In this document: piece by piece, positions 40,600 through 51,018 of the stretch | Position numbering within the stretch: position 1 is the stretch's first letter | Layout of the letters: every line of letters begins with the position of its first letter | Assembly (NCBI RefSeq): GCF_000468095.1 | Contig: NZ_ASZC01000016.1 | Span: 1-64,000 of the forward strand | DNA: 64,000 nt | Direction of reading: 5' to 3' | From: Pantoea sp. AS-PWVM4 | GTDB lineage: Bacteria; Pseudomonadota; Gammaproteobacteria; Enterobacterales; Enterobacteriaceae | The notes under the pieces: generated by a model | Seen by the model: the letters and a program-made list of their open reading frames with translations, nothing else | The model's database searches: none | What the model was told of the DNA's origin: nothing | Position numbers and translations under genes: made by a program

Positions 40600-42189
40600 A
40601 TGAGCAACTTACTGACCGTCAATCACCTCGCCGTTGCGTTTCAACAACGCACCGTGGTGGAGGATATTTCGCTGCGCATTGATGCGGGTGAAACCCTGGC
40701 GCTGGTCGGCGAATCCGGTTCTGGGAAAAGTGTCACCGCGCTGTCGATTATGCGCTTACTGCCGCAGCCGCCGGTCAGCTATCCACAAGGCGAGATTCTG
40801 TTTAATGGGCAGAACCTGTTGCAAGCCAACGAACGCACGCTGCGTGGCTTGCGCGGCAACCAGATGGCGATGATTTTCCAGGAGCCAATGGTATCGCTCA
40901 ATCCGCTGCACAGCGTAGAAAAGCAGTTGTATGAGGTGTTGTCGCTGCATCGGGGGATGCGGCGTGAAGCGGCACGGGCGGAGATCCTTAGCTGCCTTGA
41001 TCGTGTTGGTATCCGCCAGGCCGCCACGCGTTTGCAGGATTTCCCCCATCAACTCTCCGGCGGTGAACGCCAGCGCGTCATGATTGCGATGGCGCTGCTG
41101 ACTCAGCCAAAATTGCTGATTGCCGATGAGCCAACCACCGCACTGGATGTCACGGTACAGGCGCAGATCCTGCAACTGCTGCGCGAGCTGCAACGCGAGT
41201 TGAATATGGGGATGCTGTTTATCACCCACAACCTCAACATTGTGCGTCAGCTGGCACATAGCGTCACCGTGATGCGCAATGGCCGGGAAGTCGAACATAA
41301 CCGCTGCGCTGCGCTGTTCAGCCAGCCACAGCACGCCTATACCCGAGAATTGCTGGCAGCGGAGCCAGATGGCAGGCCCGCCCCTCTCAGCGGCACCCTC
41401 CCGCTGTTGCAGGTAAAGAATCTGCATGTTGGCTTTCCGGTGCGCCGTGGCCTGCTAAAGCGTACCGTGGCGGAGAAAACGGCGGTGCAGGATCTGAGTT
41501 TTACCTTGCGGCGCGGCGAAAGTCTTGGTCTGGTGGGTGAGTCCGGCTCCGGCAAAAGCACCACCGGGCTGGCACTGCTGCGCCTGATTGCGGCGCGTGG
41601 GGAAATCTGGTTCGATAATCAACCGTTGCATCAGTTGTCAGCGAAGCAGTTGTTACCGTTGCGGGAAAAAATTCAGGTGGTGTTTCAGGATCCTAACTCG
41701 TCACTTAACCCACGGATGACGGTGCAGCAGATTATCGCCGAAGGCCTGGCAGTACATCGCCCCTCTCTCAGCGCCGCCGAGCAGGAAGCCAAAGTGATAG
41801 CGGTAATGGAGGAAGTCGGACTGGATGCGGCAAGCCGTACACGCTATCCGGCTGAATTTTCCGGCGGCCAGCGTCAGCGCATTGCTATCGCGCGGGCGTT
41901 AATTCTTGAGCCACAACTGATGGTGTTGGATGAGCCGACCTCATCGCTCGATCGCTCGGTGCAAAAACAGATACTTAGCCTGCTACGTCGTTTACAGCAA
42001 CAACATCAGTTGGCTTATCTGTTTATCAGCCACGATTTGCAGGTGGTGCGCGCCTTGTGCCATCAGCTGATTGTGCTGCGCCAGGGAGAGGTGGTGGAGC
42101 AAGGTGAATGTGATGCGCTATTTGATGCGCCACAGCAGGAATATACGCGGCAGCTGTTAGCATCCGCGCAGGTTGAAAGCCTGATTTAA
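40600..42189 (+). CDS. yejF: Oligopeptide ABC transporter dual ATPase YejF
   Basis: A 529-residue ATPase with two full ABC domains. Both Walker A motifs are intact ([13 protein letters not shown] and [13 protein letters not shown]), as are signatures LSGGERQR and FSGGQRQR and Walker B motifs [12 protein letters not shown] and [12 protein letters not shown]. Start codon follows the yejE stop directly. The last four bases overlap the end of convergent yejG. Confidence 0.96.
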   Translation: MSNLLTVNHLAVAFQQRTVVEDISLRIDAGETLALVGESGSGKSVTALSIMRLLPQPPVSYPQGEILFNGQNLLQANERTLRGLRGNQMAMIFQEPMVSLNPLHSVEKQLYEVLSLHRGMRREAARAEILSCLDRVGIRQAATRLQDFPHQLSGGERQRVMIAMALLTQPKLLIADEPTTALDVTVQAQILQLLRELQRELNMGMLFITHNLNIVRQLAHSVTVMRNGREVEHNRCAALFSQPQHAYTRELLAAEPDGRPAPLSGTLPLLQVKNLHVGFPVRRGLLKRTVAEKTAVQDLSFTLRRGESLGLVGESGSGKSTTGLALLRLIAARGEIWFDNQPLHQLSAKQLLPLREKIQVVFQDPNSSLNPRMTVQQIIAEGLAVHRPSLSAAEQEAKVIAVMEEVGLDAASRTRYPAEFSGGQRQRIAIARALILEPQLMVLDEPTSSLDRSVQKQILSLLRRLQQQHQLAYLFISHDLQVVRALCHQLIVLRQGEVVEQGECDALFDAPQQEYTRQLLASAQVESLI

Positions 42190-42512
42190 TGACCGTCAAA
42201 GGTTTCCGCGATGGCGACACCCTGATTCTTCAGGCAGCAATTCGTGGCGCTTTCGTCGCCACGCTGGATCAGCAGGCAGGGCTGCCCTTCACATTGGGCG
42301 ATCTTGCACTCAACCTGAATCTGCGCCAGCGTATCCTGCAACTGACGCAGAATCTCCATTGCCGGATGGCCGTCGTGGCTAAGCAGGCGTAACGCCACCA
42401 GATCCTGGTCATTTTCAGCATCGGCAGATTCCTGGCGCTCAATCTCACCAGCATGATCAAGCGACCAGCGGTAATGTTGCGGCAGACGATGCACAACGGA
42501 AAGTTGCAGCAT
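42186..42512 (-). CDS. yejG: YejG, conserved small protein
   Basis: A 108-residue homologue of E. coli YejG (114), best conserved at the N-terminus (LQLSVVHRLPQHYRWS) and C-terminus (CCLKNQGVAIAE). I chose the ATG at 42512, close to the E. coli start; a further in-frame ATG twelve codons upstream would add an unrelated tail. Its 3' end overlaps yejF by four bases. In E. coli the gene has been tied to aminoglycoside tolerance in mutant screens; no domain function is known. Confidence 0.85.
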   Translation of the reverse strand: MLQLSVVHRLPQHYRWSLDHAGEIERQESADAENDQDLVALRLLSHDGHPAMEILRQLQDTLAQIQVECKIAQCEGQPCLLIQRGDESATNCCLKNQGVAIAETFDGH

Positions 42513-42798
42513 AGATACGTAATCCCCAGAGACGTTAACGTTATTCACAACGAACGGCGCACACGCAGTGAATCCTTTTTCCTGGTTAACTCAGAATACG
42601 GACGTCAAGGTTAGCCTTCTCGTTTTAAACACAAAGCATGTAGCAGAGTTATTATTTGCGAGTTTGCTCGCATTTATCGCTATATGTACCCTGTTCGGCG
42701 GCAGTTAACAATCATTTTAGACGCAATAACGTTACTTTTTTACTTATTAATTTTCACAATATGGAAACATTACAAACAGAAAAGGTATTACATAAACC
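42513..42798. other. Promoter-side gap upstream of yejG
   Basis: AT-rich non-coding DNA between yejG and repeat copy 4. I see a small hairpin (TGCGAG TTTG CTCGCA, 42657-42672) and no gene. Confidence 0.4.
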
Positions 42799-42856
42799 AT
42801 AGCGACGTGATTTATCGCGCAAATTGCAGAACAGCGCGATAAATCGCGCTGTTACG
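42799..42856. repeat. Intergenic inverted repeat, copy 4 of 4 (degenerate)
   Basis: Left arm ATAGCGACGTGATTTATCGC, right arm GCGCGATAAATCGCGCTGTT. Same core as the other copies with several substitutions, and a shorter centre. It lies between yejG and bcr. Confidence 0.8.
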
Positions 42857-42876
42857 AGTTGGGGGATGTTAACAGG

Positions 42877-44076
42877 TCAGGCGCTGGCGTGGCGGGGGCG
42901 TGAAGCGTAACTGAACAACGCAATTGAAACGGTGGCGCACAGCGCGATAGTCGCCACCATCGGCCAGGCGCTACTGACATTGATCATTGATAACAATGCC
43001 CCAACCAGCGCACCGACACCGAAACGTAAGGTGCCCGCCAACGAGGATGCCGTGCCAGCCATATGTGGAAACTCATCCAGCACCACCGCCATCGCGTTGG
43101 AAGATACCGTTGAGACGCAGCCGATAAACATCGCTACTCCCAGTACCAGCGGCAGAAAACCGAGGTTAAGCGCGCTCACCACCAGCAGCCAAATCCCCAT
43201 GCAGAACTGGATTACCAGACCAATGCGGAACATCGCCAGTGGCCCAAAGCGGCGCACGGCACGGCTGTTGATCAACGTCATCACAAACAGGAACACCACG
43301 TTGAGGCCAAAGTAGTAACCAAAATTCTGCGGCGAGACGTGGTTCACCTCGATGTAAACAAAGGGACCGGCATTGAGGAAAGCAAACAATCCGGCAAAGG
43401 AGAATCCGCTCGCCAGCATATAGCTGAAGGCACGTTTATGGCGGAACAATGCGACAAAATTCCCCAGCGTGGTACGCAGGTGAAAACGCTGGCGCTGTTC
43501 CGGTTTTAGCGTCTCGCGGATTTGCGTGACCACCAGCACCGTGGTGACAATAGCGGCAATCGACAGTGTCCAGAAGATGGCGTGCCAGCTCCATAACAGC
43601 AACAACCAGCCGCCGATAATCGGTGCCATCAAGGGGGCAATGGTGGTGATCAGCATCACGAACGACATCATGCGCGAGAAATCCTCTTTCGAGTAGCTGT
43701 CACGCATCAGGGCGTTTATCACCACACTGGCCGCCGCAGCTGACAGTCCGTGCAGAAAACGCATGAAGATCAGTTGATCAATAGTTTGCGACAACGCACA
43801 TGCCGCCGCCGCACAGGCAAAAATCAAGGTGCCAAGGGCAATCACCGGTTTACGGCCATAGCTGTCGGCCAGTGGACCATACACCAACTGACCAATCGCA
43901 AAGCCGAAGATATACAGGTTTAACGTCATCTGTACGCTGCCAGACGAAACCGCAAACTGGCGGGCAATTTGCGGCATAGCGGGCAGATACATGTCGATGG
44001 AGAGCGGCATCAGCATCGCCAGCAATCCGAGAATAACCACTAACCCGACCGGTGAATTCTTTTCCTTTGGCACCAC
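42877..44076 (-). CDS. bcr: Bcr/CflA-family drug efflux MFS transporter
   Basis: A 399-residue, 12-span MFS protein aligning with E. coli Bcr (396), which exports bicyclomycin and sulfathiazole. Marks: [20 protein letters not shown] at span 1, [13 protein letters not shown] in motif A and [19 protein letters not shown]. Start is GTG at 44076 with GGGAG upstream. It begins nine bases after rsuA, as in E. coli. Confidence 0.94.
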   Translation of the reverse strand: MVPKEKNSPVGLVVILGLLAMLMPLSIDMYLPAMPQIARQFAVSSGSVQMTLNLYIFGFAIGQLVYGPLADSYGRKPVIALGTLIFACAAAACALSQTIDQLIFMRFLHGLSAAAASVVINALMRDSYSKEDFSRMMSFVMLITTIAPLMAPIIGGWLLLLWSWHAIFWTLSIAAIVTTVLVVTQIRETLKPEQRQRFHLRTTLGNFVALFRHKRAFSYMLASGFSFAGLFAFLNAGPFVYIEVNHVSPQNFGYYFGLNVVFLFVMTLINSRAVRRFGPLAMFRIGLVIQFCMGIWLLVVSALNLGFLPLVLGVAMFIGCVSTVSSNAMAVVLDEFPHMAGTASSLAGTLRFGVGALVGALLSMINVSSAWPMVATIALCATVSIALFSYASRPRHASA

Positions 44077-44085
44077 ATGCTCCCG

Positions 44086-44808
44086 CTATTTTTGCTGTTT
44101 TAATTCGTCAGGTAAGCCAATGCTGGCAACTTCTTCTTCAGTCAATTCCCGGTACTCACCTTCCGCAAGCTCCGCATCAAGCACGATTTCGCCAATGCGT
44201 TCACGGTGCAGCGTCACCACATGGTTACCTACCGCGGCAAACATGCGTTTTACCTGGTGATAACGCCCTTCGCTGATGGTCAGCAACGCTTCCTGCGGGC
44301 CAACAATTTCCAGCGTAGCCGGTTTAGTCAGATCTTTTTCATTGTGCAGTTGCACGCCGGTGGCAAACTTTTCTACCAGAGCCGGATCTATCGGCAACTC
44401 CACGCCAACACGATAGGTTTTTTCGCAGTGATGACGCGGTGAAGTAATACGATGCGACCACTGACCGTCATCCGTCAGCAGCACCAGACCGGTGGTATCG
44501 ATATCCAGACGCCCTGCCGCATGCAGCTTCCCAACCATTGGCTCTTCAATAAAGAACAGAATGGTCGGGTGATCCGGGTCATCGGTGGAACAAACATAAC
44601 CCTGTGGCTTGTTTAACATGAAATAACGCGGGCCGTGCTGCTGCACCAGTGGATTGCCGTCGTATTCGACTTCGTCATCCGGCAACACTTTATAGGCGGT
44701 GTCGCGTACCACTTCGCCATTGATGGTGATTTTTTTCGCGCGGATTTCACGCGCGGCAATGGCACGGCTGATTTCCAGTTGCTGAGATATGAATTTGTCG
44801 AGTCGCAT
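44086..44808 (-). CDS. rsuA: 16S rRNA pseudouridine(516) synthase
   Basis: Makes pseudouridine 516 in 16S rRNA. The product has 240 residues (E. coli 231). N-terminal S4 domain ([20 protein letters not shown]) and catalytic domain with [10 protein letters not shown], whose Asp is the nucleophile. The extra length is a C-terminal tail ([19 protein letters not shown]). Operon with bcr. Confidence 0.95.
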   Translation of the reverse strand: MRLDKFISQQLEISRAIAAREIRAKKITINGEVVRDTAYKVLPDDEVEYDGNPLVQQHGPRYFMLNKPQGYVCSTDDPDHPTILFFIEEPMVGKLHAAGRLDIDTTGLVLLTDDGQWSHRITSPRHHCEKTYRVGVELPIDPALVEKFATGVQLHNEKDLTKPATLEIVGPQEALLTISEGRYHQVKRMFAAVGNHVVTLHRERIGEIVLDAELAEGEYRELTEEEVASIGLPDELKQQK

Positions 44809-44976
44809 GAATTCGCTTTGCCTGTTTACTGCGGAGGGAAACTGAAACGGTGTTTTTATCCGTTGAAAATGTGAGGGCAGTATAGCCTGAACCTTCGGCG
44901 GCTAACAGAGCTGATCCTGCGTTTCACGCCCTTTCATGGCATAATGCGCGCCCGTTTCAGAAAAAAGTTTTTTCCG

Positions 44977-46731
44977 ATGTCCTTCACCCTGCGCCCCTAT
45001 CAACAAGAGGCGGTTAATGCGACCATCGCGCACTTCCGCCAGCATGCTACGCCCGCCGTCATTGTGCTGCCTACCGGTGCGGGCAAAAGCCTGGTCATCG
45101 CCGAGCTGGCCCGACTGGCGCGTGGACGGGTGCTGGTGCTGGCACATGTCAAAGAACTGGTGGAGCAGAACCACAGCAAATATCAGGCATACGGCCTGGA
45201 GGCTGACATCTTCGCCGCCGGTCTGCAACGCAAACAAAGTGAACGCAAAGTGGTGTTTGGCAGCGTACAGTCGGTGGCGCGCAACCTTGACCGCTTCGAT
45301 AGCGCCTTTTCACTGGTGATCGTCGATGAATGTCACCGCATCAGTGACCAGAGTGAAAGCCAGTATCAGCAACTCTTCAGCCATCTGCGCCAACATAACC
45401 CACAACTCCGTCTGCTGGGGTTGACGGCCACGCCTTTCCGCCTCGGTAAGGGTTGGATCTATCAGTTTCATTATCACGGCATGGTGCGCGGCGATAACCA
45501 TGCCTTGTTTCGCGACTGCATCTACGAATTACCGTTGCGTTATATGATCAAGCACGGTTTTCTGGTGCCACCTGAGCGGCTGGATATGCCAGTGGTGCAA
45601 TATGATTTCAGTCGCCTGATTCCGCAAAACAATGGCCTGTTCAGCGAAGCCGATCTGAATCGCGAGCTGAAACAACAACAACGCGTCACGCCGCATATCA
45701 TTCAGCAGATCGTGGAATTTGCCGAGGATCGACGCGGGGTGATGATTTTTGCCGCCACCGTCGAACATGCGCGGGAAGTGCTGACGTTATTGCCAGAGGA
45801 TAGCGCGCTGGTTTCGGCAGAAACCGCCGTGAAAGAGCGCGATCGGCTGATTAACGCCTTCAAAGCACAGCAACTGAAATATCTGGTCAATGTTGCGGTG
45901 CTGACCACCGGATTTGATGCCCCCCATGTCGATCTGATCGCCATCCTGCGTCCGACCGAATCAGTCAGCCTGTATCAACAGATTGTCGGACGTGGCCTGC
46001 GGCTTGCCCCCGGCAAAACCGATTGCCTGATCCTCGATTACGCTGGCAACCCGCATGATCTTTTTACGCCAGAAGTTGGTGCGCCAAAAGGTGCCAGTGA
46101 CAACCAACCCGTGCAGGTGTTTTGTCCGGCCTGCGGCTTCGCCAACACCTTCTGGGGCAAAGCCACCGCCGATGGCCATGTGATTGAGCATTTTGGTCGC
46201 CGCTGCCAGGGAGTACTGGAAGATGACGACGGCGCACGCGAACAATGTGATTACCGTTTCCGCTTTAAAAGCTGCCCGGATTGTGGTGCGGAAAACGATA
46301 TAGCCGCGCGCCGCTGTCACCAGTGTGACAAGGTGCTGGTCGATCCCGACGATATGTTGAAAGCGGCGCTGAAGCTGAAAGATGCCCGGGTATTACGCTG
46401 TGGCGGTATGACGCTGACGCAAGGACGAGACGAGAAAGGCGAATGGTTAAAGGCCACCTACTACGATGAAGATGGGCTGGATGTAAGTGAGCGCTTCCGT
46501 CTGCATACGCCCGCACAGCGCAAAGCCTTTGAGCAACTGTTTATGCGCCCGCATCAGCGCGCGCCTGGCGTACCGCTGGGATGGCAGACCGCCGCTGATG
46601 TGGTGGCGTTGCAGCCGTTATTGCGCCACCCTGATTTTGTCGTCGCGCGCGCGAAAGGCCATTTCTGGCAGGTTCGCGAAAAGGTGTTTGATTATCAGGG
46701 GCGTTATCGCCGCGCCAATGAGCTGCGATAA
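44977..46731 (+). CDS. radD: DNA repair helicase-like ATPase RadD (YejH)
   Basis: A 584-residue superfamily 2 protein (E. coli 586) involved in double-strand break repair and recombination. Motifs: Q-like [10 protein letters not shown], Walker [13 protein letters not shown]-type [14 protein letters not shown], and motif [15 protein letters not shown]. Zinc-finger cysteine pairs follow: CPACG, CPDCG and CHQC. I took the ATG at 44977, which matches the E. coli start; an in-frame ATG eleven codons upstream lacks a ribosome site. Confidence 0.95.
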   Translation: MSFTLRPYQQEAVNATIAHFRQHATPAVIVLPTGAGKSLVIAELARLARGRVLVLAHVKELVEQNHSKYQAYGLEADIFAAGLQRKQSERKVVFGSVQSVARNLDRFDSAFSLVIVDECHRISDQSESQYQQLFSHLRQHNPQLRLLGLTATPFRLGKGWIYQFHYHGMVRGDNHALFRDCIYELPLRYMIKHGFLVPPERLDMPVVQYDFSRLIPQNNGLFSEADLNRELKQQQRVTPHIIQQIVEFAEDRRGVMIFAATVEHAREVLTLLPEDSALVSAETAVKERDRLINAFKAQQLKYLVNVAVLTTGFDAPHVDLIAILRPTESVSLYQQIVGRGLRLAPGKTDCLILDYAGNPHDLFTPEVGAPKGASDNQPVQVFCPACGFANTFWGKATADGHVIEHFGRRCQGVLEDDDGAREQCDYRFRFKSCPDCGAENDIAARRCHQCDKVLVDPDDMLKAALKLKDARVLRCGGMTLTQGRDEKGEWLKATYYDEDGLDVSERFRLHTPAQRKAFEQLFMRPHQRAPGVPLGWQTAADVVALQPLLRHPDFVVARAKGHFWQVREKVFDYQGRYRRANELR

Positions 46732-46744
46732 GCCACGGAATCAT

Positions 46745-46773
46745 TTGCCCGGCGCCGGGATAGCGGCTATAAT
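46745..46773 (+). promoter_or_regulatory. rplY promoter
   Basis: TTGCCC (-35) and a consensus TATAAT (-10) separated by exactly 17 bases. The start would be near 46780, leaving a structured leader of about 80 bases; in E. coli this leader is the site of L25 autogenous control. Confidence 0.85.
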
Positions 46774-46861
46774 GCCGCCCGCTTTTGCATCCGCAAGAGC
46801 GTTTGAATAATCGTCCTGTTGCTGGGTCGCCTGTAGCAGGAATCAACGAAGAGACATTAAG

Positions 46862-47146
46862 ATGTTCACTATCAACGCAGAAGCACGTAAAGAGCAGGGT
46901 AAGGGTGCGAGCCGCCGCCTGCGCCACGCTAACAAGTTCCCGGCCATCGTTTACGGCGGAACTGAAGCACCGGTTTCTATCGAACTGGATCACGATTCAA
47001 TCATGAACATGCAGGCTAAAGAAGGTTTTTACTCTGAAGTTCTGACCATCGTTGTTGACGGTAAAGAAACCAAGGTTAAAGTTCAGGCTGTACAGCGTCA
47101 CCCGTTCAAGCCGAAACTGCACCACATCGACTTCGTTCGCGCTTAA
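46862..47146 (+). CDS. rplY: 50S ribosomal protein L25
   Basis: Binds 5S rRNA in the large subunit. The product has 94 residues, identical in length to E. coli L25, with typical sequence [20 protein letters not shown] and [17 protein letters not shown]. Strong promoter upstream and terminator downstream; codon use is that of a highly expressed gene. Confidence 0.97.
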   Translation: MFTINAEARKEQGKGASRRLRHANKFPAIVYGGTEAPVSIELDHDSIMNMQAKEGFYSEVLTIVVDGKETKVKVQAVQRHPFKPKLHHIDFVRA

Positions 47147-47164
47147 TCGCCTGACGAGTTGAAG

Positions 47165-47193
47165 AAAAAACGCCGCATTTGCGGCGTTTTTTT
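47165..47193. terminator. Terminator between rplY and yejK
   Basis: Perfect arms AAAAAACGCCGC / GCGGCGTTTTTT, serving both convergent genes. Confidence 0.92.
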
Positions 47194-47204
47194 ATGGGCG
47201 AAAA

Positions 47205-48209
47205 TCAGTTGCCGCCAGTGCGACGTTGTAACTGATCGCGCAGATTCGGCGGTGTCCCTTTAATCGTCAGCGTATCGGTCGCCGGATCCCAGAAAATACG
47301 TTCGCCCAGCAGCATGGCATCGAAATTCAGGGTTAAGCCACCGCCGCTGCCAGCAAACTTTGTCAGCTGACGCAACGTGCTACGGTCGGCCGGAAAATGC
47401 TCTTCCAGTTCGTAGCCCTGTTCCTGGGTAAATGCCTGGAACGTCTTCTCGCCCAGTGGCGGCAGTTCGCTGGATAGATCTTCCAGCGCAATCTCCTCAC
47501 CGGCCTGGAGCTGATCGTTGCAGTAGCTGTAGACCTGCTGACGATAATTCTGGCGCTCGTTTTTATCCAGATTCGATTCCGCGCAATAATCATCAACCGC
47601 CTGCAACAAGCCACGGTTCTGCGCTTTGGTATCGAGGCCCACGCTGGCACCGAGAAAATCCATAAAGAAGTCAGCGACTTTACGCCCCACCCGCCCGCGT
47701 AAAAACGTCAAATAACGGGTGGACTCCGGGTTGGTTTCCCATTCGGTGAGATCAATACGCGCCACAATATCCGCATGATTGATATCAAGATAATGGGTGC
47801 TGCTGATGTCCAGTTGTTCGTTAACACGCATGCTGGACTGGCTGTTAAGCACCGCCACCAGCAAATATTCCACCGCCAGATAACGATAATGGATAAACAG
47901 AACGATACCGCCTTCAGCAAACGTATATTTGCTCAGTTCATCGCGCAGACGACCGGTCGCCGCCCGACTGAAGGCCAGAAAGTCATCTTCTCCTTTGCGG
48001 CAGTTACGCAGCGCAGCGGCCAGTTCGCTCTCTTCATCGAATAACCCATAGGCTTTGTTTTTCGCGCTATAAACCCGGTGTAACTCTTCTGCCATCTCTT
48101 CCACCGCTTTGGTGGCAGGCAGCAGGGTATCGCGCAGCACCAGCTCCAGCTGGTTTTCATCACGTTTGACTAACTGATGCAGGGCGATCTGGTCGATATC
48201 CAGACTCAT
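47205..48209 (-). CDS. yejK: Nucleoid-associated protein YejK (NdpA)
   Basis: A 334-residue protein (E. coli 335) of the NdpA family found on spermidine nucleoids. Highly conserved blocks: [39 protein letters not shown] and the C-terminal [20 protein letters not shown]. The ATG at 48209 has AGGAGAG upstream. Divergent from yejL. Confidence 0.94.
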   Translation of the reverse strand: MSLDIDQIALHQLVKRDENQLELVLRDTLLPATKAVEEMAEELHRVYSAKNKAYGLFDEESELAAALRNCRKGEDDFLAFSRAATGRLRDELSKYTFAEGGIVLFIHYRYLAVEYLLVAVLNSQSSMRVNEQLDISSTHYLDINHADIVARIDLTEWETNPESTRYLTFLRGRVGRKVADFFMDFLGASVGLDTKAQNRGLLQAVDDYCAESNLDKNERQNYRQQVYSYCNDQLQAGEEIALEDLSSELPPLGEKTFQAFTQEQGYELEEHFPADRSTLRQLTKFAGSGGGLTLNFDAMLLGERIFWDPATDTLTIKGTPPNLRDQLQRRTGGN

Positions 48210-48367
48210 GATAGACTCTCCTTTAAGCTCAGGCGCGTATTCAAACACCGCCCGCCGCGGCTTTCAACTCCATGCACAACACGAACATTTCGCTTTCGAT
48301 AAAATTGCGGAAAAAATCGCGTTGTTACGGTAATATACCGCCTTTTGATACTTGATTAGTCGACGAT

Positions 48368-48595
48368 ATGCCACAATCATCCCGTTACAGTGACGAACGC
48401 GTGGAGAAACTCCTCGCGCAACTGGCGCAGGTTCTTGAAAAAGACAAAGCGCCAACCGACCTTTCCCTGATGGTGCTGGGAAATATGGTAACCAATTTGA
48501 TCAACACCAGTGTCTCTCCGGCGCAGCGCCGTAGCCTGGCGCGATCTTTTGCCGATGCATTGCAGGCGTCGGTTCGCGATGACAACGCCCATTAA
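48368..48595 (+). CDS. yejL: YejL, UPF0352 protein
   Basis: A 75-residue helical protein, equal to E. coli YejL in length and nearly in sequence (LDRK-type N-terminus replaced by [20 protein letters not shown]). Followed after 22 bases by yejM on the same strand, as in E. coli. Function is unknown. Confidence 0.93.
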   Translation: MPQSSRYSDERVEKLLAQLAQVLEKDKAPTDLSLMVLGNMVTNLINTSVSPAQRRSLARSFADALQASVRDDNAH

Positions 48596-48617
48596 TTTGC
48601 AGATTTGACCTTATAAT

Positions 48618-50372
48618 ATGGTAACCAACCGGCAGCGCTACCGTGAAAAAGTCTCCCAGATGATCAGCTGGGGGCATTGGTTTGCCCTGTTTAATATTAT
48701 CTTCGCGTTAATTTTAGGCAGCCGCTACCTGTTGGTTTCCGACTGGCCCGCGTCGCTGGCTGGTCGTATCTATGCCTACAGCAGCTGGATTGGCCACTTT
48801 AGCTTCCTGGTGTTTGCTGGCTATCTGCTGATAATTTTCCCCCTCACCTTCGTGGTGATGTCGCAACGGCTGCTGAGATTCCTGTCGGCCATTATCGCGA
48901 CGGCGGGCCTGACGCTGATTATGGTCGACAGCGCGGTGTTCAATCGCTTCCATCTCCACCTCAACCCGGTGGTGTGGGAACTGGTGATTAACCCCGACCA
49001 GAGTGAGATGGCGCGTGACTGGCAGCTGATGTTTATCGGTGTGCCGATCATATTCCTGGTGGAGATGCTGTTCGCCACCTGGAGCTGGCAGAAACTGCGC
49101 AGCCTCAATCGACGCTCATTCGGCAAGCCGCTGGCGGCGTTGTTTATCTCAGCGTTCTTCGCCAGCCATCTACTGTATATCTGGGCCGATGCCAATTTCT
49201 ATCGCCCCATCACCATGCAGCGCGCGAACCTGCCACTTTCTTATCCAATGACCGCAAGACGTTTCCTTGAACGCCACGGCCTGTTGGATGCACAGGAATA
49301 TCAGCGTCGTCTGGTGCAACAAGGTGATCCCGAAGCCCTCTCGGTTCAATATCCGCTGAGCGACATTACTTTCCGCGATGGCGGTACACGGCATAACTTG
49401 TTGGTGCTGACGGTAAACGGCCTTAACAACGCTACGGTAGAGAAAGCCCTGCCGTCGCTCACTCAGTTTGCCAGCGACAATGTGCGTTTCACGCAACACT
49501 TCAGCGCGGGCAACCAGGCTGAAAAAGGCCTGTTTGGCCTTTTCTACGGTATCTCATCCAGCTATATGGATGGCGTGTTGGCGGCGCGTATGCCTTCCGC
49601 GTTACTCAGCGCCCTGAATAGCCAGGGTTATCAGTTCGGCCTGTTCTCGTCCGATGGCTTTAATCAGCCCTTGTATCGCCAGGCATTGCTGGCCGATTAC
49701 TCGCTGCCAACGATGGAGAGTCAGACCAATAGCGCTACGGTTACCCAATGGCAAAACTGGCTGAATGGGCAGAAAGACAATAATGCCCCGTGGTTCTCCT
49801 GGATCGCGTTGAACGGCATTACCGTGAATGGCGACAGTGTTAAAGCGCGCCAGCGCAGCTATCTGCGTCAGGCCGCTGGCGTTGACAGCCAAATCGCCGC
49901 TGTGCTGCAAACTTTGCAGGAGCGCGATTTGTTGAAAAATACCGTTGTGGTGATTACCGCCCAGCATGCGATTGCGCTGGATGGTGATGATGACAATCCA
50001 GGTAACCGTGCGACGCTTCAGGTACCGCTGGTGGTGCACTGGCCTAATACGCCTGCACAAACTATCGATCGCCTGACCGATCAGCAGGATGTGATGGCAA
50101 CATTGATGCAGCGTCTGTTGCATGTGCGTACCAATCCGGTGAACTACTCTCAGGGTGAAGATCTTTTTGCCGCGCAACGCAACCATAATTGGGTGGCGAG
50201 CAGTGAAGATGGCAGATTGGTAGTCACTACCCCTGAAACAACCCTGGTGCTGAACAACAACGGCAGCTATTACGCTTATGATGCGCAGGGAAAAGTCCTC
50301 AGGGACCATAAACCTGAACTGGCATTGCTGTTGCAAGTGCTGACGGAACAGAAGCGTTTCATCGCAAACTGA
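48618..50372 (+). CDS. yejM: LPS-sensing inner-membrane protein YejM (PbgA/LapC)
   Basis: A 584-residue essential-type protein (E. coli 586) that senses periplasmic-face LPS and controls LpxC turnover through LapB. Five N-terminal spans (about 1-190) are followed by a linker and a periplasmic sulfatase-like domain with LLVLTVNGLNNATVEK (lacking the usual sulfatase Cys/Ser), and TVVVITAQHAIALD. No anomalies. Confidence 0.94.
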   Translation: MVTNRQRYREKVSQMISWGHWFALFNIIFALILGSRYLLVSDWPASLAGRIYAYSSWIGHFSFLVFAGYLLIIFPLTFVVMSQRLLRFLSAIIATAGLTLIMVDSAVFNRFHLHLNPVVWELVINPDQSEMARDWQLMFIGVPIIFLVEMLFATWSWQKLRSLNRRSFGKPLAALFISAFFASHLLYIWADANFYRPITMQRANLPLSYPMTARRFLERHGLLDAQEYQRRLVQQGDPEALSVQYPLSDITFRDGGTRHNLLVLTVNGLNNATVEKALPSLTQFASDNVRFTQHFSAGNQAEKGLFGLFYGISSSYMDGVLAARMPSALLSALNSQGYQFGLFSSDGFNQPLYRQALLADYSLPTMESQTNSATVTQWQNWLNGQKDNNAPWFSWIALNGITVNGDSVKARQRSYLRQAAGVDSQIAAVLQTLQERDLLKNTVVVITAQHAIALDGDDDNPGNRATLQVPLVVHWPNTPAQTIDRLTDQQDVMATLMQRLLHVRTNPVNYSQGEDLFAAQRNHNWVASSEDGRLVVTTPETTLVLNNNGSYYAYDAQGKVLRDHKPELALLLQVLTEQKRFIAN

Positions 50373-50403
50373 TTAATTATGAGGCAGTTAAATCCCGTGC
50401 ATC

Positions 50404-50431
50404 TTGCAATCGCGCGCGGAAACGTTACTAT
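50404..50431 (+). promoter_or_regulatory. Putative promoter of tRNA-Pro
   Basis: TTGCAA (50404-50409) and TACTAT (50426-50431) 16 bases apart, followed by a GC-rich stretch, about 14 bases before the mature tRNA 5' end. Confidence 0.5.
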
Positions 50432-50444
50432 ATGCCTCCACGTT

Positions 50445-50521
50445 CGGCACGTAGCGCAGCCTGGTAGCGCACTGTCATGGGGTGTCAGGGGTCGGAGGTT
50501 CAAATCCTCTCGTGCCGACCA
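50445..50521 (+). tRNA. proL: tRNA-Pro (anticodon GGG)
   Basis: A 77-base cloverleaf with encoded CCA. Acceptor CGGCACG pairs with CGTGCCG; D-arm AGCGCAGCCTGGTAGCGC; anticodon loop TGGGGTG gives GGG; T-arm GGAGGTTCAAATCCTC. It matches E. coli proL. Its last 30 bases plus 27 bases downstream are duplicated at 52961-53017, marking it as an integration site. Confidence 0.97.
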
Positions 50522-50548
50522 AAATTCCCAATAAAAAAGCAGCCATAA
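50492..50548 (+). repeat. 57-bp direct repeat, tRNA-side copy (att-like)
   Basis: Runs from the tRNA T-arm through CCA and 27 bases of flank ending GCAGCCATAA. Identical to 52961-53017. It brackets the ars operon and looks like the left attachment site of an integrated island. Confidence 0.88.
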
Positions 50549-50561
50549 AGGCTGCTTTTTT
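50533..50561. terminator. Terminator after tRNA-Pro, shared with arsC
   Basis: Perfect 12-base arms AAAAAAGCAGCC / GGCTGCTTTTTT with an ATAAA loop. A- and T-runs on both sides make it bidirectional. Confidence 0.92.
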
Positions 50562-50579
50562 ATTTTCTGCATGCTGCAA

Positions 50580-51005
50580 TCACAGCAGACGGTTGCCATC
50601 CTTATCAATCACTTTTTCGCCATCTTCTTTGCTGAACTCCCCCTGCTGTGGGTCAGGAAGAATCTCAAGCACCACTTCTGAGGGGCGACATAACCGCGTC
50701 CCTAATGGTGTCACCACTATCGGACGGTTAATCAGGATGGGATAAGACAGCATGGCATCAAGCAATTGATCATCGCTAAAGTGCTCATCAGCCAAACCGA
50801 GTTGCTGATAAGGCTCGACATTCTTGCGTAATAAGGCCCGCACACTAATCCCCATCGCATGGATCAGTTCCTTTAACTCTTCACGTTGCGGCGGTGTCTC
50901 CAGATAGTGGATGACAACAGGTTCAACTCCACTGTTGCGAATTAATGCCAACGTGTTACGTGAAGTCCCGCAAGCAGGATTATGATAGATGGTGATGTCA
51001 GTCAT
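50580..51005 (-). CDS. arsC: Glutaredoxin-dependent arsenate reductase ArsC
   Basis: Reduces arsenate to arsenite for export. The product has 141 residues, the length of R773-type ArsC, with catalytic Cys12 in YHNPACGTSRNT and the anion-site arginines in ILINRPIVVTPLGTRLCRPS. I chose the ATG at 51005; a TTG four codons upstream is less likely. It begins 13 bases after arsB. Last gene of arsRBC, within the 57-bp repeats. Confidence 0.95.
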   Translation of the reverse strand: MTDITIYHNPACGTSRNTLALIRNSGVEPVVIHYLETPPQREELKELIHAMGISVRALLRKNVEPYQQLGLADEHFSDDQLLDAMLSYPILINRPIVVTPLGTRLCRPSEVVLEILPDPQQGEFSKEDGEKVIDKDGNRLL

Positions 51006-51018
51006 GTTCATTCTCAAA